64,000 bases of DNA from Gammaproteobacteria bacterium (lineage in GTDB: Bacteria > Pseudomonadota > Gammaproteobacteria > UBA4575). Positions 1-9,268 of this stretch are shown piece by piece; positions within the stretch are counted from its first letter, which is position 1, and the number at the start of each line of letters is the position of its first letter. The stretch lies in the NCBI GenBank assembly GCA_014075255.1, contig CP046178.1, forward strand, positions 258,001 through 322,000. Direction: 5' to 3'. A program made the translations under genes and the position numbers. A model generated the notes under the pieces. The model was not told the DNA's origin. It made no database searches and saw only the letters and a program-made list of their open reading frames with translations.

Positions 1-325
1 CAATATTGCTTTGAGTCTTGAAGATTCAAACTTAAAACTTAATTTTATAGCTACCAATACCGTCACAAAAGAGCTTATTGAGGCAAGCATGTCTAGTTTA
101 AGGAGTCACTTTGGCGAAAGTGGTATAAATTTACAGGAAGTACATGTCGAAACACGTAGTTCAAATGAAGCAGAACAAGGTTCTCAGTATTCTGATTTAG
201 ATGATAAAAGTCAGAGTGACTTCAATAATGGTTTTGATGAGACTGATGATGAAGTAGGTGAAGTAGTTCCACATGTATATGTCAATAACTCTGCACCCCG
301 ATACTTGCTGGATGCGTATGTCTAA
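1..325 (+). CDS. fliK: Flagellar hook-length control protein FliK, C-terminal part (partial)
   Basis: The reading frame is open from the left edge of the window and ends at TAA 323-325, so only the last ~107 residues are present. They match the C-terminal domain of FliK, which switches the flagellar export apparatus from hook to filament substrates by interacting with FlhB. The strand-helix pattern LKLNFIATN...LIEASMSSLRSHFGESGINLQEVHVET is typical: a short beta strand, then a helix containing the LR pair, then a second strand. The acidic, low-complexity tail is also usual. It lies directly upstream of fliL on the same strand, as in other gammaproteobacterial flagellar clusters, and flhB is in the same window. 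The identification rests on a short fragment plus context. Confidence 0.8.
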   Translation, partial: NIALSLEDSNLKLNFIATNTVTKELIEASMSSLRSHFGESGINLQEVHVETRSSNEAEQGSQYSDLDDKSQSDFNNGFDETDDEVGEVVPHVYVNNSAPRYLLDAYV

Positions 326-470
326 GTAATCCTGTCAATATAATTCACTCTAACAACGAATCTTTGACGATTATCGATTCGATTTAATTCTTACTAGTCA
401 ATTTATTGGCTATCTTAAAAACTTCATTGCATAAGTGGTTGATATTTATGGTATTAATTTACTATAAAAG

Positions 471-487
471 TTGGCACATAGGTTGCA
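471..487 (+). promoter_or_regulatory. Sigma-54 promoter of the fliL operon
   Basis: TTGGCACATAGGTTGCA fits the -24/-12 consensus TTGGCACG-N4-TTGCA almost exactly, with GG and GC separated by 10 bases. The predicted start is about 499, giving a ~33-base leader before the fliL ATG at 532. Sigma-54 control of middle flagellar genes is established in polar-flagellated Gammaproteobacteria. No TGTTTC/GAAACA half-sites lie in the 325-470 gap, unlike the sigma-54 promoters of the sulfone region, so a different activator is likely. A weak CGAATC/GATTCG hairpin at 357-381 may end fliK transcription. Confidence 0.85.
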
Positions 488-531
488 ATTAGAAATATGA
501 AATTAAATGTTTCTACTATGAAGGTTTGCAA

Positions 532-990
532 ATGAAAAAAATTATTATTTTTGCTGTTATCGGCATTGTACTTGTTGGTGGTGGAATTGGTGGTGCAATG
601 TTTTTTATGAAGTCTCCTGAAGTACCAGAAGGCGAGGAAATGGCTGAAGAAGAAATGGAGCCTGAGATGAAAGAAGCCATCTATGAAAATATTCATCCCG
701 CATTTACGGTGAACTTTGTAGATGGATCTAAGAAGCATTTTATGCAGGTTTATATGGTAGCAAAGTTTTATGACATGGAGGCTAGGGATCAATTCAAGAT
801 GCATATTCCTGTAGTACGTAATAATTTACTTTTATTAATGTCAGGTAAAAACAGCGACGAGTTATCGACTATAGAATCTAAAGAAACCCTCCGGAAAGAT
901 GCACTTATGACTGCTCAATCTGTTATGCAAGAGATTTATGGAGAGAACTTAGTTGAAGATATATATTTCACTAAGCTCGTGATGCAATAG
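532..990 (+). CDS. fliL: Flagellar basal body-associated protein FliL
   Basis: FliL is a single-pass inner-membrane protein that surrounds the stator units and supports torque. The protein is 152 residues, close to the usual size. It has a short basic N-terminus, one membrane helix (about residues 4-26, glycine-rich), an acidic linker (EGEEMAEEEMEPEM) and a periplasmic domain ending in YFTKLVMQ, which resembles the family's conserved C-terminal strand. I chose the ATG at 532 because AAGG at 521-524 is a well-spaced ribosome-binding site; a TTG at 526 would add only two residues. It is the first gene after the sigma-54 promoter at 471-487 and is followed 25 bp later by fliM. Confidence 0.9.
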   Translation: MKKIIIFAVIGIVLVGGGIGGAMFFMKSPEVPEGEEMAEEEMEPEMKEAIYENIHPAFTVNFVDGSKKHFMQVYMVAKFYDMEARDQFKMHIPVVRNNLLLLMSGKNSDELSTIESKETLRKDALMTAQSVMQEIYGENLVEDIYFTKLVMQ

Positions 991-1015
991 CTAATAACTA
1001 TTAAGAGTTAAAGTA

Positions 1016-2137
1016 ATGAGTTCTGCAGAACCAGAAGCAAGTCAAGAATCGGAAGACGATCAAAACAAAGAAGATGCTAATGCGTCTGAACATGATGATT
1101 CAAAAAAGAAAGACGAAGATTGGGATGGTGAAGAGCGAAGATCTGAAGATCGTCCTTGGAGTGATGCGGATAAAAACAAAAGTGAAGATGAGCAAGTATT
1201 AAGTGAAGAGGAGCGAAATGCTTTATCTGGTGATGTTGAACAAATAACAGATGAGGCAGGAGTATTAACATATGATTTTTATTCTCCAGCTCATATTAAC
1301 AAGTCTAGTCTTCCGGCATTGACAATAATAAATGAAAAAATTATTGAATCGATGAGTGAAGGATTAACGGATTTATTGCAAAGAGAAATAGAAGTCACAG
1401 CGAATGATGTAGATATAAGTAGGTATGGAGACTTTATTCATTCACTACCGATACTTATAGATACAAGCATTATAAATATTAGCAAAATTGATTCTCAAGC
1501 TCTAGTTTGTATAGATGGTGGATTAATTGAAATTATTATGGATGCATATTTCGGTGGTGAAGGAAAGTTAAGTGAGGCAAGTGATAAACAAGTATTTACG
1601 GAAACTGAATTTAATATAAGTAATAAAATATTAGAGATGTTTCTAATATCTAATAAAGCTGCATGGGAAAAAACAGAGCCGTTAGATTTTCAGTATGTTC
1701 AACGAGAATTACAACCAAAATTAATTAATCTACTTGACGAATCTGCTCTTATCGTCGTTTGCCAATTTAAAGTTTCTTTAGATGAAGAAGCAAGTTATAT
1801 AAGAATAGCTTATCCATATAAAGCACTGGAGCCAATTAAGCATAGTTTGAGGAAAATGGTTCCAGAACGTGATGAGGAAAGCGATGGTCAATGGAAAAAA
1901 CAGTTATTTAACAGTATTAAAGCAGCGCCTATAGAGCTAAACACGGTACTTGCAGCATTTAATCTTACGGTTGATGAAATTGTCAAACTTAAAACAGGCG
2001 ATGTAATTCCTTTTGCTATGCCGGAATCAGTAACAGTGTATTCAAGTACTACACCTATTTTCACAGGGAAAATAGGCTCTGTAAATGATGCAGTAGCAGT
2101 AAGTATAAGTTCATGGATAAGAAAGAATGAGAGCTAA
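1016..2137 (+). CDS. fliM: Flagellar motor switch protein FliM, with long acidic N-terminal extension
   Basis: FliM forms the cytoplasmic C-ring and normally carries the docking site for phosphorylated CheY at its extreme N-terminus. Residues ~85-290 match the FliM core and ~290-370 the SpoA/FliN-like C-terminal domain. The protein is 373 residues against the usual 320-340. The surplus is a ~60-residue highly charged leader that precedes the sequence VLSEEERNALSGD. That stretch aligns with the canonical CheY-binding motif LSQDEIDALL, but the EIDALL core reads EERNAL here and is no longer terminal. The gene sits between fliL and fliN with the usual spacing. The identity is firm; loss of normal CheY binding is inference. 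Confidence 0.93.
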   Translation: MSSAEPEASQESEDDQNKEDANASEHDDSKKKDEDWDGEERRSEDRPWSDADKNKSEDEQVLSEEERNALSGDVEQITDEAGVLTYDFYSPAHINKSSLPALTIINEKIIESMSEGLTDLLQREIEVTANDVDISRYGDFIHSLPILIDTSIINISKIDSQALVCIDGGLIEIIMDAYFGGEGKLSEASDKQVFTETEFNISNKILEMFLISNKAAWEKTEPLDFQYVQRELQPKLINLLDESALIVVCQFKVSLDEEASYIRIAYPYKALEPIKHSLRKMVPERDEESDGQWKKQLFNSIKAAPIELNTVLAAFNLTVDEIVKLKTGDVIPFAMPESVTVYSSTTPIFTGKIGSVNDAVAVSISSWIRKNES

Positions 2138-2155
2138 ATATATCAGGATAAAAAT

Positions 2156-2518
2156 ATGAGTGAAGATCAAACAAATGAACCAACAGCAACGCCTCAAGCT
2201 GCTCAGAATCAAACGGTAGATGCTGAGATGAATGCTTTACCAGGAATAAACAATTTAGATGTTGTATTGAATATTCCAGTAGATGTTTCTCTTGAGCTTG
2301 GGCGTGCAACTGTTGATTTGCAAAACTTAATAGAATTAAGCCAAGGTTCTGTTATCGAATTAAATCGATTGGTGGATGAGCCAGTAGATGTGTTAGTGAA
2401 TGGAAAACTTGTTGCCAAAGCAGAAGTAGTAGTCGTTGATAATAAATTTGGCGCTCGTATTACAAATATCGTGAGCCCAGAGAAGCGTGTCGAGAAACTT
2501 AAAAATAAACCTAATTAA
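2156..2518 (+). CDS. fliN: Flagellar motor switch protein FliN
   Basis: FliN is a C-ring component that also acts as an export cargo dock through FliH. The 120-residue protein has a variable N-terminus rich in Asn/Gln/Ala, then the SpoA domain from about residue 30: LDVVLNIPVDVSLELGRATV, ELSQGSVIELNRLVDEPVDVLVNG and AEVVVVDNKFGARITNIV, the three signature segments of FliN. Its stop codon overlaps the fliO start (TAATG at 2516-2520), which suggests translational coupling. Length and position are standard. Confidence 0.95.
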   Translation: MSEDQTNEPTATPQAAQNQTVDAEMNALPGINNLDVVLNIPVDVSLELGRATVDLQNLIELSQGSVIELNRLVDEPVDVLVNGKLVAKAEVVVVDNKFGARITNIVSPEKRVEKLKNKPN

Positions 2519-2976
2519 TGAATAAATATAAAAAAATTACAATATTAGTCATGCAGTTACTTTTATTGTTTTGTATAACATCTAGTGCTTATTGCCAAGA
2601 GGTCGGTAAAGAATCATTCTCTGGTGAGTTTGCAAAGCCAATAATAAATTATGGACAAATCATATATGCAACACTCTTTGTAATAATAATAATAGTTTTT
2701 GCATTATTCTTATTAAAAAAGGTTCGCTTTAATAATATGAATGGCCAAGGATTAATAAAGGTTATCTATAGTTATTCTGTTACTTCAAAAGATAAATTGT
2801 TAATTGTTAAGGCTGGACCAGATTATTTATTATTAGGAGCTTCTAATTCAGGGATTAGAAAAATTCATGATTTAGATCAAGACTACATTCAGGATATTTC
2901 TTCTGAAGATAAAGTCAAAACAAATGAATTTTCGAATATTTTTGTCAATCTTCTGGGCAAGAATAGTCATGCGTAA
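2518..2976 (+). CDS. fliO: Flagellar biosynthesis protein FliO
   Basis: FliO is a small accessory membrane protein that helps assemble the FliP-FliQ-FliR export gate. The protein is 152 residues. It has a signal-like N-terminal hydrophobic stretch ending near SAYCQ, a second membrane helix at about residues 46-66 ([14 protein letters not shown]), and a cytoplasmic domain with the family pattern of a short strand, [18 protein letters not shown], where the usual form is 'LVVVEVGGEQLLLGVT'. Sequence conservation in this family is low, so its position between fliN and fliP is the main support. Confidence 0.88.
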   Translation: MNKYKKITILVMQLLLLFCITSSAYCQEVGKESFSGEFAKPIINYGQIIYATLFVIIIIVFALFLLKKVRFNNMNGQGLIKVIYSYSVTSKDKLLIVKAGPDYLLLGASNSGIRKIHDLDQDYIQDISSEDKVKTNEFSNIFVNLLGKNSHA

Positions 2977-3709
2977 ATTAATACTAATCTTTATTACTTT
3001 TCTTGTAGTACCCGATGTGTTTGCACAATCAGGTTTTCCTGCGCTAACTGTAGAAACAACTGCAGATGGTGGTCAAGCATATTCACTGAGCTTGCAAGTG
3101 CTGGTATTAATGACAGCAATAACAGTATTGCCAGGTTTGTTGTTAACCATGACATCCTTCACGCGCATAATTATTGTATTAGCGATTTTAAGACAAGCAT
3201 TAGGAACATCTCAAACGCCATCTAATCAAATATTATTAGGACTGGCTCTTTTCATCACGTTTTTCGTAATGACACCGGTGTTAACAGAGGTATACGACAA
3301 TTCAGTACAGCCTTATCTTGCTGAAGAAGTTGATGCACAAGCTGCAGTAAATAATGCTATCGATCCTATTAAACAGTTCATGATCGCACAAACACGCGAA
3401 AGCGACATTTCTTTATTTGTGGAATTATCTGGTACTACTGGAATAGAAAAGCCTGAAGATATTTCTCTGTCTATATTATTGCCAGCATTTGTAACTAGCG
3501 AATTAAAGACAGCATTTCAAATAGGCTTTATTTTATTTATTCCATTTTTAATTATCGATTTAGTCGTGGCAAGTGTTTTGATGTCTATGGGAATGATGAT
3601 GTTGTCGCCATTAATTATCTCCTTACCCTTTAAGTTGATGTTATTTGTTCTAGTGGATGGATGGTCTTTGGTGCTAGGGATGTTGGCATCGAGTTTTTAT
3701 ATTAGTTAA
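2969..3709 (+). CDS. fliP: Flagellar export gate protein FliP
   Basis: FliP is the core of the flagellar type III export gate, forming with FliQ and FliR the helical pore in the inner membrane. I chose the ATG at 2969, overlapping fliO by 8 bp, because it places a signal peptide ([19 protein letters not shown]) at the N-terminus, as FliP requires; this gives 246 residues, the family norm. An upstream in-frame start at 2924 would bury the signal peptide. Conserved FliP segments are visible: [40 protein letters not shown], and the C-terminal [21 protein letters not shown]. Confidence 0.96.
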   Translation: MRKLILIFITFLVVPDVFAQSGFPALTVETTADGGQAYSLSLQVLVLMTAITVLPGLLLTMTSFTRIIIVLAILRQALGTSQTPSNQILLGLALFITFFVMTPVLTEVYDNSVQPYLAEEVDAQAAVNNAIDPIKQFMIAQTRESDISLFVELSGTTGIEKPEDISLSILLPAFVTSELKTAFQIGFILFIPFLIIDLVVASVLMSMGMMMLSPLIISLPFKLMLFVLVDGWSLVLGMLASSFYIS

Positions 3710-3720
3710 TAGGATAAGAA

Positions 3721-3990
3721 ATGACACCTGAAACAACATTGACGCTATTAAATAATGCGCTATGGATAACTGTAATTGTGGCAGCGCCTATATTGATTTC
3801 TGTATTAGTAATAGGTGTTTTTGTTGGAATGTTGCAAGCCGCTACGCAAATTAATGAAATGACGTTGAGTTTTATTCCTAAACTAATTGTTTTATTTCTA
3901 ACATTGTTGTTGGCAGGTCCATGGATGCTAAAAACACTAACAAATTATGTAACAAATTTGATTACTAATATCCCAACCTTGCTAATCTAA
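3721..3990 (+). CDS. fliQ: Flagellar export gate protein FliQ
   Basis: FliQ is a two-helix inner-membrane component of the export gate. The 89-residue length is exact for the family. Two membrane helices lie at about 15-38 and 50-72, with the conserved loop VGMLQAATQINEMTLSFIPK between them. The gene starts 11 bp after fliP and ends 10 bp before fliR. Confidence 0.96.
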   Translation: MTPETTLTLLNNALWITVIVAAPILISVLVIGVFVGMLQAATQINEMTLSFIPKLIVLFLTLLLAGPWMLKTLTNYVTNLITNIPTLLI

Positions 3991-4000
3991 TTCCAATACT

Positions 4001-4768
4001 ATGATTTTTCAATTTAATGAAATATTAGCAGGTATACACGAATTTATTTTGCCATTTACACGTGTAGCAGCCTTATTTTCTGTCGCACCAATATTAAGTA
4101 GCCCATTTTTACAACTAAGAATAAAAGTAGCCATAGCGTCCATAATCACAATATTTATGATTCCTTTACTTAAGGAAACACAAGCAGTTGTATTATTCTC
4201 TTCAAATGGAATTATTCAAGTTGGGTTGCAAATTCTAATAGGTTTGCTAATGGGTTTTATTTTACGTCTAGTTTTTTCAGCGCTCACTATTGCTGGAGAA
4301 AATATTGCGGTGACTATGGGTTTAGGTTTTGCTCAAATTACAGATCCTGTTAATGGTGTAACCGTACCTATTGTTAGTCAATTTTTATCCATTACAGCAA
4401 CGCTATTATTTTTAGCATTTGATGGCCACTTAGCGTTAATTAATATGCTATTTGATAGTTTTACCTATTTGCCGATTGGGCATACCTTTGATTATCAAGG
4501 AGCATTATGGGGTGTAGTTGCATGGGGAACTAATATGTTCTCTGGTGCATTGATGGTAGCGATTCCAGCGATTACTGCTTTGTTAGTCGCAAATTCAGCT
4601 TTGGCATTAATGACCCGTGCAGCACCACAATTAAATGTATTTTCAGTAGGGTTTCCCATCACAATTATTTTAGGACTTGTGGTTATAGCAATAACCTTAC
4701 CAAGCGTAGCAGTTGTATTTCAAAATTTACTAAATACTGCATTTGAACAAATGCCATTTTCTCAATAA
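4001..4768 (+). CDS. fliR: Flagellar export gate protein FliR
   Basis: FliR completes the FliP5-FliQ4-FliR1 gate and contacts FlhB. The 255-residue protein has six or so hydrophobic helices and the family signatures RVAALFSVAPILSS near the N-terminus, AGENIAVTMGLGFAQITDPV mid-protein and LALMTRAAPQLNVFSVGFP near the C-terminus. It ends 10 bp before flhB in the same operon. Confidence 0.96.
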   Translation: MIFQFNEILAGIHEFILPFTRVAALFSVAPILSSPFLQLRIKVAIASIITIFMIPLLKETQAVVLFSSNGIIQVGLQILIGLLMGFILRLVFSALTIAGENIAVTMGLGFAQITDPVNGVTVPIVSQFLSITATLLFLAFDGHLALINMLFDSFTYLPIGHTFDYQGALWGVVAWGTNMFSGALMVAIPAITALLVANSALALMTRAAPQLNVFSVGFPITIILGLVVIAITLPSVAVVFQNLLNTAFEQMPFSQ

Positions 4769-4778
4769 GGAAGATTAG

Positions 4779-5906
4779 ATGGCAGAGCAAAGTTCACAAC
4801 AAGATAAAACGCAGGAGCCTACGCAAAAAAAGCTTCAGGATTCGCGAAAAAAAGGTCAAGTTCCTAGGTCACGCGAATTAAACACTATGCTGGTTACATT
4901 TGTGGGTGCGGGTGGCTTGATATTTACTACAGGTTCTATCTCCGAGAGTTTACATGGGATTTTTTTGCTTAACTTCCAATTACCAATTTCTCATATTATG
5001 GATAAGAATTATCTTATTCCACATTTTACTGAAAGCGCTATAGCCGCGTTATTCGCAGTCGCTCCATATTTGGCATTAATGTTTGTAGTGGCTTTATTTG
5101 GCCCTATGGCTATCGGTGGAATGTCGTTCTCTATGAAAGCTATGGCATTCAAAATGAATCGTCTAAGTCCGCTTTCCGGTTTTAAACGTATGTTTGGTGT
5201 AAAAGGCCTTGTAGAGCTATTAAAGGCGTTATTGAAAGTAGGCCTAATAGCTTCAATTGTTTTGTCGTTATTAAAAGTATTTACCTCTGAAATATTAAAT
5301 TTAGGATTTGAGTCTACGCAAGACAGCATTGTCCATTCGTATAGATTGATACTGCTAATATTTACAGTTTCATCAGCAGGATTAATAGTAGTGGCTCTAA
5401 TTGATGCACCTTTTCAATTATGGCAACACAACAAGCAATTAAAAATGACTTTGCAAGAAGTTAAGGATGAATTTAAAGAGACTGAAGGTAATCCAGAAAA
5501 TAAAGGGCGTTTGCGTAATTTGCAAAGAGAGCTAGCGCAAAAGAGGATGATGGAGGGTGTACCGGATGCAGACGTGATCATAACAAACCCAACTCACTTT
5601 GCAGTTGCACTTAAATATGATGCAGATATGTCAAATGCACCTTTAGTGGTAGCTAAAGGTGTTGATTTTGTAGCAGAAAAAATCAAAGAAATAGCTTTGA
5701 AGCATGAGGTAAGTGTTTTTTGTGCTCCTGCATTAGCTAGAGCAGTTTATTACAGTACGGATATTGATAAGGAAATACCTTACGGTTTATATATATCGGT
5801 GGCAAAAGTGCTCGCGTACGTATTTCAACTTAAGAATGCAAGGCCAGGTAAATATCCGGAACCACCTGAAGAATTTGAAATACCAAATGAACTTAGAATT
5901 GATTAA
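4779..5906 (+). CDS. flhB: Flagellar export switch protein FlhB
   Basis: FlhB controls substrate switching in flagellar export. The N-terminal leader has the typical EPTQKKLQDSRKKGQVPRS segment (about 13-31). Four membrane helices follow, to about residue 210, then a cytoplasmic domain. The autocleavage motif N270-P271-T272-H273 is intact within DVIITNPTHFAVALKY, so normal self-cleavage and interaction with FliK are expected. At 375 residues it is the usual size. A GGAAG ribosome-binding site precedes the ATG. Confidence 0.97.
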   Translation: MAEQSSQQDKTQEPTQKKLQDSRKKGQVPRSRELNTMLVTFVGAGGLIFTTGSISESLHGIFLLNFQLPISHIMDKNYLIPHFTESAIAALFAVAPYLALMFVVALFGPMAIGGMSFSMKAMAFKMNRLSPLSGFKRMFGVKGLVELLKALLKVGLIASIVLSLLKVFTSEILNLGFESTQDSIVHSYRLILLIFTVSSAGLIVVALIDAPFQLWQHNKQLKMTLQEVKDEFKETEGNPENKGRLRNLQRELAQKRMMEGVPDADVIITNPTHFAVALKYDADMSNAPLVVAKGVDFVAEKIKEIALKHEVSVFCAPALARAVYYSTDIDKEIPYGLYISVAKVLAYVFQLKNARPGKYPEPPEEFEIPNELRID

Positions 5907-5922
5907 TTAAGGGAAAAGTAAC

Positions 5923-8037
5923 GTGGATAGCGCTTTAAGTACTTTTAAAGAATTTTCAAAAAATGGTTTAGGTACACCATTACTTCTAGTCATGATGTTT
6001 AGCATGATGATAGTACCATTACCGCCGTTCGCATTAGATTTGGTATTTACATTTAATATAGCATTTGCATTAATTATCATTTTAGTAAGTATTTATACGT
6101 TACGACCATTAGATTTTGCAGTATTTCCCACTGTTTTACTTGTAGCGACCATGTTGCGATTATCGCTTAACGTCGCATCTACTCGAGTAGTACTTATTAA
6201 TGGGCATACTGGTACAGGAGCTGCAGGTAATGTAATTGAATCATTCGGTAATTTTGTTGTAGGTGGTAACTATGCTGTAGGTTTTGTCATATTTGCGATT
6301 CTTGTGATTATTAATTTTGTGGTGGTTACCAAAGGTGCAGGGCGAGTTTCAGAAGTAAGTGCACGTTTTACATTAGATGCCATGCCTGGCAAACAAATGG
6401 CCATTGATGCAGATTTAAATTCAGGTTTAATCTCTCCAGAAGAAGCATTGCAAAGAAGAGAAGATATCTCTAAAGAAGCAGATTTTTATGGTTCTATGGA
6501 CGGCGCAAGTAAGTTTGTCCGTGGTGACGCCATTGCAGGTATTTTAATCATCTTTATTAATATAATTGGTGGTTTAGCGGTAGGCATGGGCCAACACAAT
6601 TTAAGTTTTGGTGTTGCGACTCAAAACTATCTACTGTTATCAATTGGTGATGGATTAGTAGCTCAAATTCCATCATTACTATTATCTACTGCAACAGCAA
6701 TCATTGTTACTCGTGTTTCCGCTTCTCAAAATATGGGTGAAACAGTTCTAAAGCAGGTATTCAGTGATAAACGTGTCTGGATGATAACGGCAGCAATTAT
6801 TGGTGGCATGGGACTGATTCCAGGTATGCCGAATGTTGTATTTTTAATTATAGCAGCGATGTGCATTGTATTTTCACGAGTAGCGTCAAGTAGCGTGAAG
6901 ACTGTAGATGAAGATGAGACTATGCTTGATGAAGAAAATGAAACAGAACCTGAAGATGTAGAGCTAGGTTGGGGGGATATGCAAAGTGTAGACATTATTC
7001 GTTTAGAGGTTGGTTATCGGCTTATTTCTTTGGTAGATAAAGAGCAACAAGGAGAACTTATAGGTCGTATAAAAGGTGTTCGTAAAAAAGTTTCTCAAGA
7101 TCTTGGTTTCTTGCTACAACCGGTACATATACGCGATAACTTAGACTTGCCGGCAAATAATTACCGCATTGTTATTCAAGGCGTAATTGAAGGCGAGGGG
7201 GAGGTATACACAGAACGTGAACTAGCAATAAATCCTGGAAACGTGAGTGGAAAGATTGATGGAATTGTTACTAAAGATCCGGCATTCGAAATGGATGCTA
7301 TCTGGATTGAGCCTAGTCAACGCGACCAGGCCCAGACATTGGGTTATACCGTTGTTGATCCTAGTACTGTAGTCGCTACACATCTAAGCAAGATTCTACG
7401 TGAAAGCGCTCATTACTTCCTTGGGTACGAAGAAACCAAACAGTTGTTAGATAAATTAGCCGATCGGTCACCTCAATTAGTTGAAGATTTAGTGCCTAAA
7501 ACATTGCCAATGAGTGCCGTGGTTAAGGTTATGCAAAACTTATTGCAAGAAGGTGTTCCGATAAGAGATATACGTACGATCGTTGAAACTTTGGCGGAAG
7601 CGGCAAATACTAGCCAAAATACTGACGCCTTGACAGGTATTACTCGTATCGCACTTCGAAGAGCAATTGTCCAAGAAATCAATGGGATGCGTAAGGATCT
7701 GTCCGTATTTACACTTTCTCCTAAGTTGGAACAGTTATTGCAAAAGACTATACATGAAGGACCAGAAAGTTATTTTGCTTTAGAACCAACGTTAGCTGAA
7801 AAGATGCAAGACTCTGTACGTGATTTAGCGCAACAACAAGAAGCTGTAGGTTTGCCTCCAGTTCTCTTGGTTACCAGCGGTTTGCGCATAATGTTGTCAA
7901 AATTATTTAGAACGAGTGTTAAAAACCTACACATTTTGTCATTTGATGAAATTCCAGAAAGTAAGAGTATAAGTATTATGGCAAGTGTAGGTGATCAACA
8001 TGATGGCGTGCCACAACTTCCAGAGGTTGCTGCGTAA
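5923..8037 (+). CDS. flhA: Flagellar export apparatus protein FlhA
   Basis: FlhA is the large nonameric export-gate protein that uses proton motive force and docks chaperone-substrate complexes. The protein is 704 residues. The N-terminal half holds about eight membrane helices and the highly conserved FHIPEP-type cytoplasmic loop region (KGAGRVSEVSARFTLDAMPG, then KQMAIDADLNSGLI). The C-terminal half is the soluble domain, with an acidic linker near residue 330. The start is GTG at 5923 with GGGAAA upstream. The gene follows flhB by 16 bp. Confidence 0.97.
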   Translation: MDSALSTFKEFSKNGLGTPLLLVMMFSMMIVPLPPFALDLVFTFNIAFALIIILVSIYTLRPLDFAVFPTVLLVATMLRLSLNVASTRVVLINGHTGTGAAGNVIESFGNFVVGGNYAVGFVIFAILVIINFVVVTKGAGRVSEVSARFTLDAMPGKQMAIDADLNSGLISPEEALQRREDISKEADFYGSMDGASKFVRGDAIAGILIIFINIIGGLAVGMGQHNLSFGVATQNYLLLSIGDGLVAQIPSLLLSTATAIIVTRVSASQNMGETVLKQVFSDKRVWMITAAIIGGMGLIPGMPNVVFLIIAAMCIVFSRVASSSVKTVDEDETMLDEENETEPEDVELGWGDMQSVDIIRLEVGYRLISLVDKEQQGELIGRIKGVRKKVSQDLGFLLQPVHIRDNLDLPANNYRIVIQGVIEGEGEVYTERELAINPGNVSGKIDGIVTKDPAFEMDAIWIEPSQRDQAQTLGYTVVDPSTVVATHLSKILRESAHYFLGYEETKQLLDKLADRSPQLVEDLVPKTLPMSAVVKVMQNLLQEGVPIRDIRTIVETLAEAANTSQNTDALTGITRIALRRAIVQEINGMRKDLSVFTLSPKLEQLLQKTIHEGPESYFALEPTLAEKMQDSVRDLAQQQEAVGLPPVLLVTSGLRIMLSKLFRTSVKNLHILSFDEIPESKSISIMASVGDQHDGVPQLPEVAA

Positions 8038-8086
8038 CTAATTAGTGAAACATATTAATTAGTCGTAAATAGAAAGGTATAAAAAT

Positions 8087-9268
8087 ATGGAAATGAAAAG
8101 ATTTCATGAGAATAATATGCATGCGGCTTTGCAAAAAATACGCGAAGAGCTTGGTGATAACGCTGTAATAATTTCCTCAAATCAAAATTCAACTGGAGTT
8201 GAAGTGGTGGCTGCGACAGATTATGAAGCGGTTGCTAATAGTGATGTTGTTCCTAGTGCTGAGGTTTATGAAAAATCTCCCATGGTAAGCGAGCAAGTTA
8301 AATCTAAATCATCTATAAAAGTAAAGCCAATAGCGCATGAAATGAATACGTCTTCAATCCAAGAAGAAATTAGCCAGCTGCGTGCCATTATAGAGTCACA
8401 AACTGAATTGATAAGCTGGAAAAATCTAATTACTCAAAACACCTCTACAAGAAAAATATTACAAAGGCTATCGATAAGTGGGTTTGGTTTTAATTTAAGC
8501 AAAGAATTACTAGGAGAAGTTAGGCAAGTCGATGACTTTGATGAGGCATGGGATCTAATAGAGAGTGATTTAAAAGATAAAATATCAATTACTCAGGAGA
8601 GTGTAATTGAATCAGGTGGAATTGTTGCACTGGTGGGTCCTACTGGAGTTGGAAAAACTACTACTATTGCAAAGATTGCTGCTCAGTATGCGATGAAGCA
8701 TGGTAATAGTGACATAGCAATTATCAGCACTGACTACTTTCGAATAGGTGCGCATGATCAAATTAGCATATACGGAAGCATACTTAATGTTCCTGTGCTT
8801 ACGGCTAATAATGAATCAGAGCTTAATAAGGCGTTTAAAATTGCTAAAAATAAAAAACTTGTTCTGATTGATACTGCTGGATTGAGCCAACGTGATCCTC
8901 GTGTTCAAGAAGTAATGCAGATATTAAATAAGTTATCGAAAGACTTAATTACTTATTTAGTGATTTCAGCGAATTCTCAATTATGTGTGCAAAAAGAAAT
9001 CATTAACACCTTCATGTCCGATAGTCTCAATGGTGTTGTAGTTAGTAAAACGGATGAGGCCTCACAAACTGGAGGTATTTTGACAGCAATTATTGAGCAA
9101 AATTTACCTCTTGCCTATGAGACTACAGGTCAGAAAGTACCTGAGGATATTGCTCGTCTAAATCAAGATGAAATATTAACTAAAGCTTTTAATTTTGGGA
9201 AGAGATTTGGAAGCATGGAATCTCTTCACTCGACGGATCTATATTGTGAGTTGGTAAAAAATGTTTGA
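8087..9268 (+). CDS. flhF: Flagellar SRP-type GTPase FlhF
   Basis: FlhF is an SRP-family GTPase that sets the polar position of the flagellum. The 393-residue protein starts with the FlhF-type basic segment (MEMKRFHENNMHAALQKIRE), has a variable B region, then the NG domain. The P-loop is GPTGVGKTT at about 184-192, followed by ISTDYFRIGAHDQ (G2 region), LIDTAG (G3) and SKTDEA (G4, in place of TKxD). The last 8 bp overlap flhG, giving coupled translation with its functional partner. Confidence 0.95.
   Translation: MEMKRFHENNMHAALQKIREELGDNAVIISSNQNSTGVEVVAATDYEAVANSDVVPSAEVYEKSPMVSEQVKSKSSIKVKPIAHEMNTSSIQEEISQLRAIIESQTELISWKNLITQNTSTRKILQRLSISGFGFNLSKELLGEVRQVDDFDEAWDLIESDLKDKISITQESVIESGGIVALVGPTGVGKTTTIAKIAAQYAMKHGNSDIAIISTDYFRIGAHDQISIYGSILNVPVLTANNESELNKAFKIAKNKKLVLIDTAGLSQRDPRVQEVMQILNKLSKDLITYLVISANSQLCVQKEIINTFMSDSLNGVVVSKTDEASQTGGILTAIIEQNLPLAYETTGQKVPEDIARLNQDEILTKAFNFGKRFGSMESLHSTDLYCELVKNV

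Noticed and set aside
2924-2968. Upstream start for FliP
   Set aside because: It would put 15 residues before a proper signal peptide and extend the overlap with fliO; ATG 2969 fits the family.
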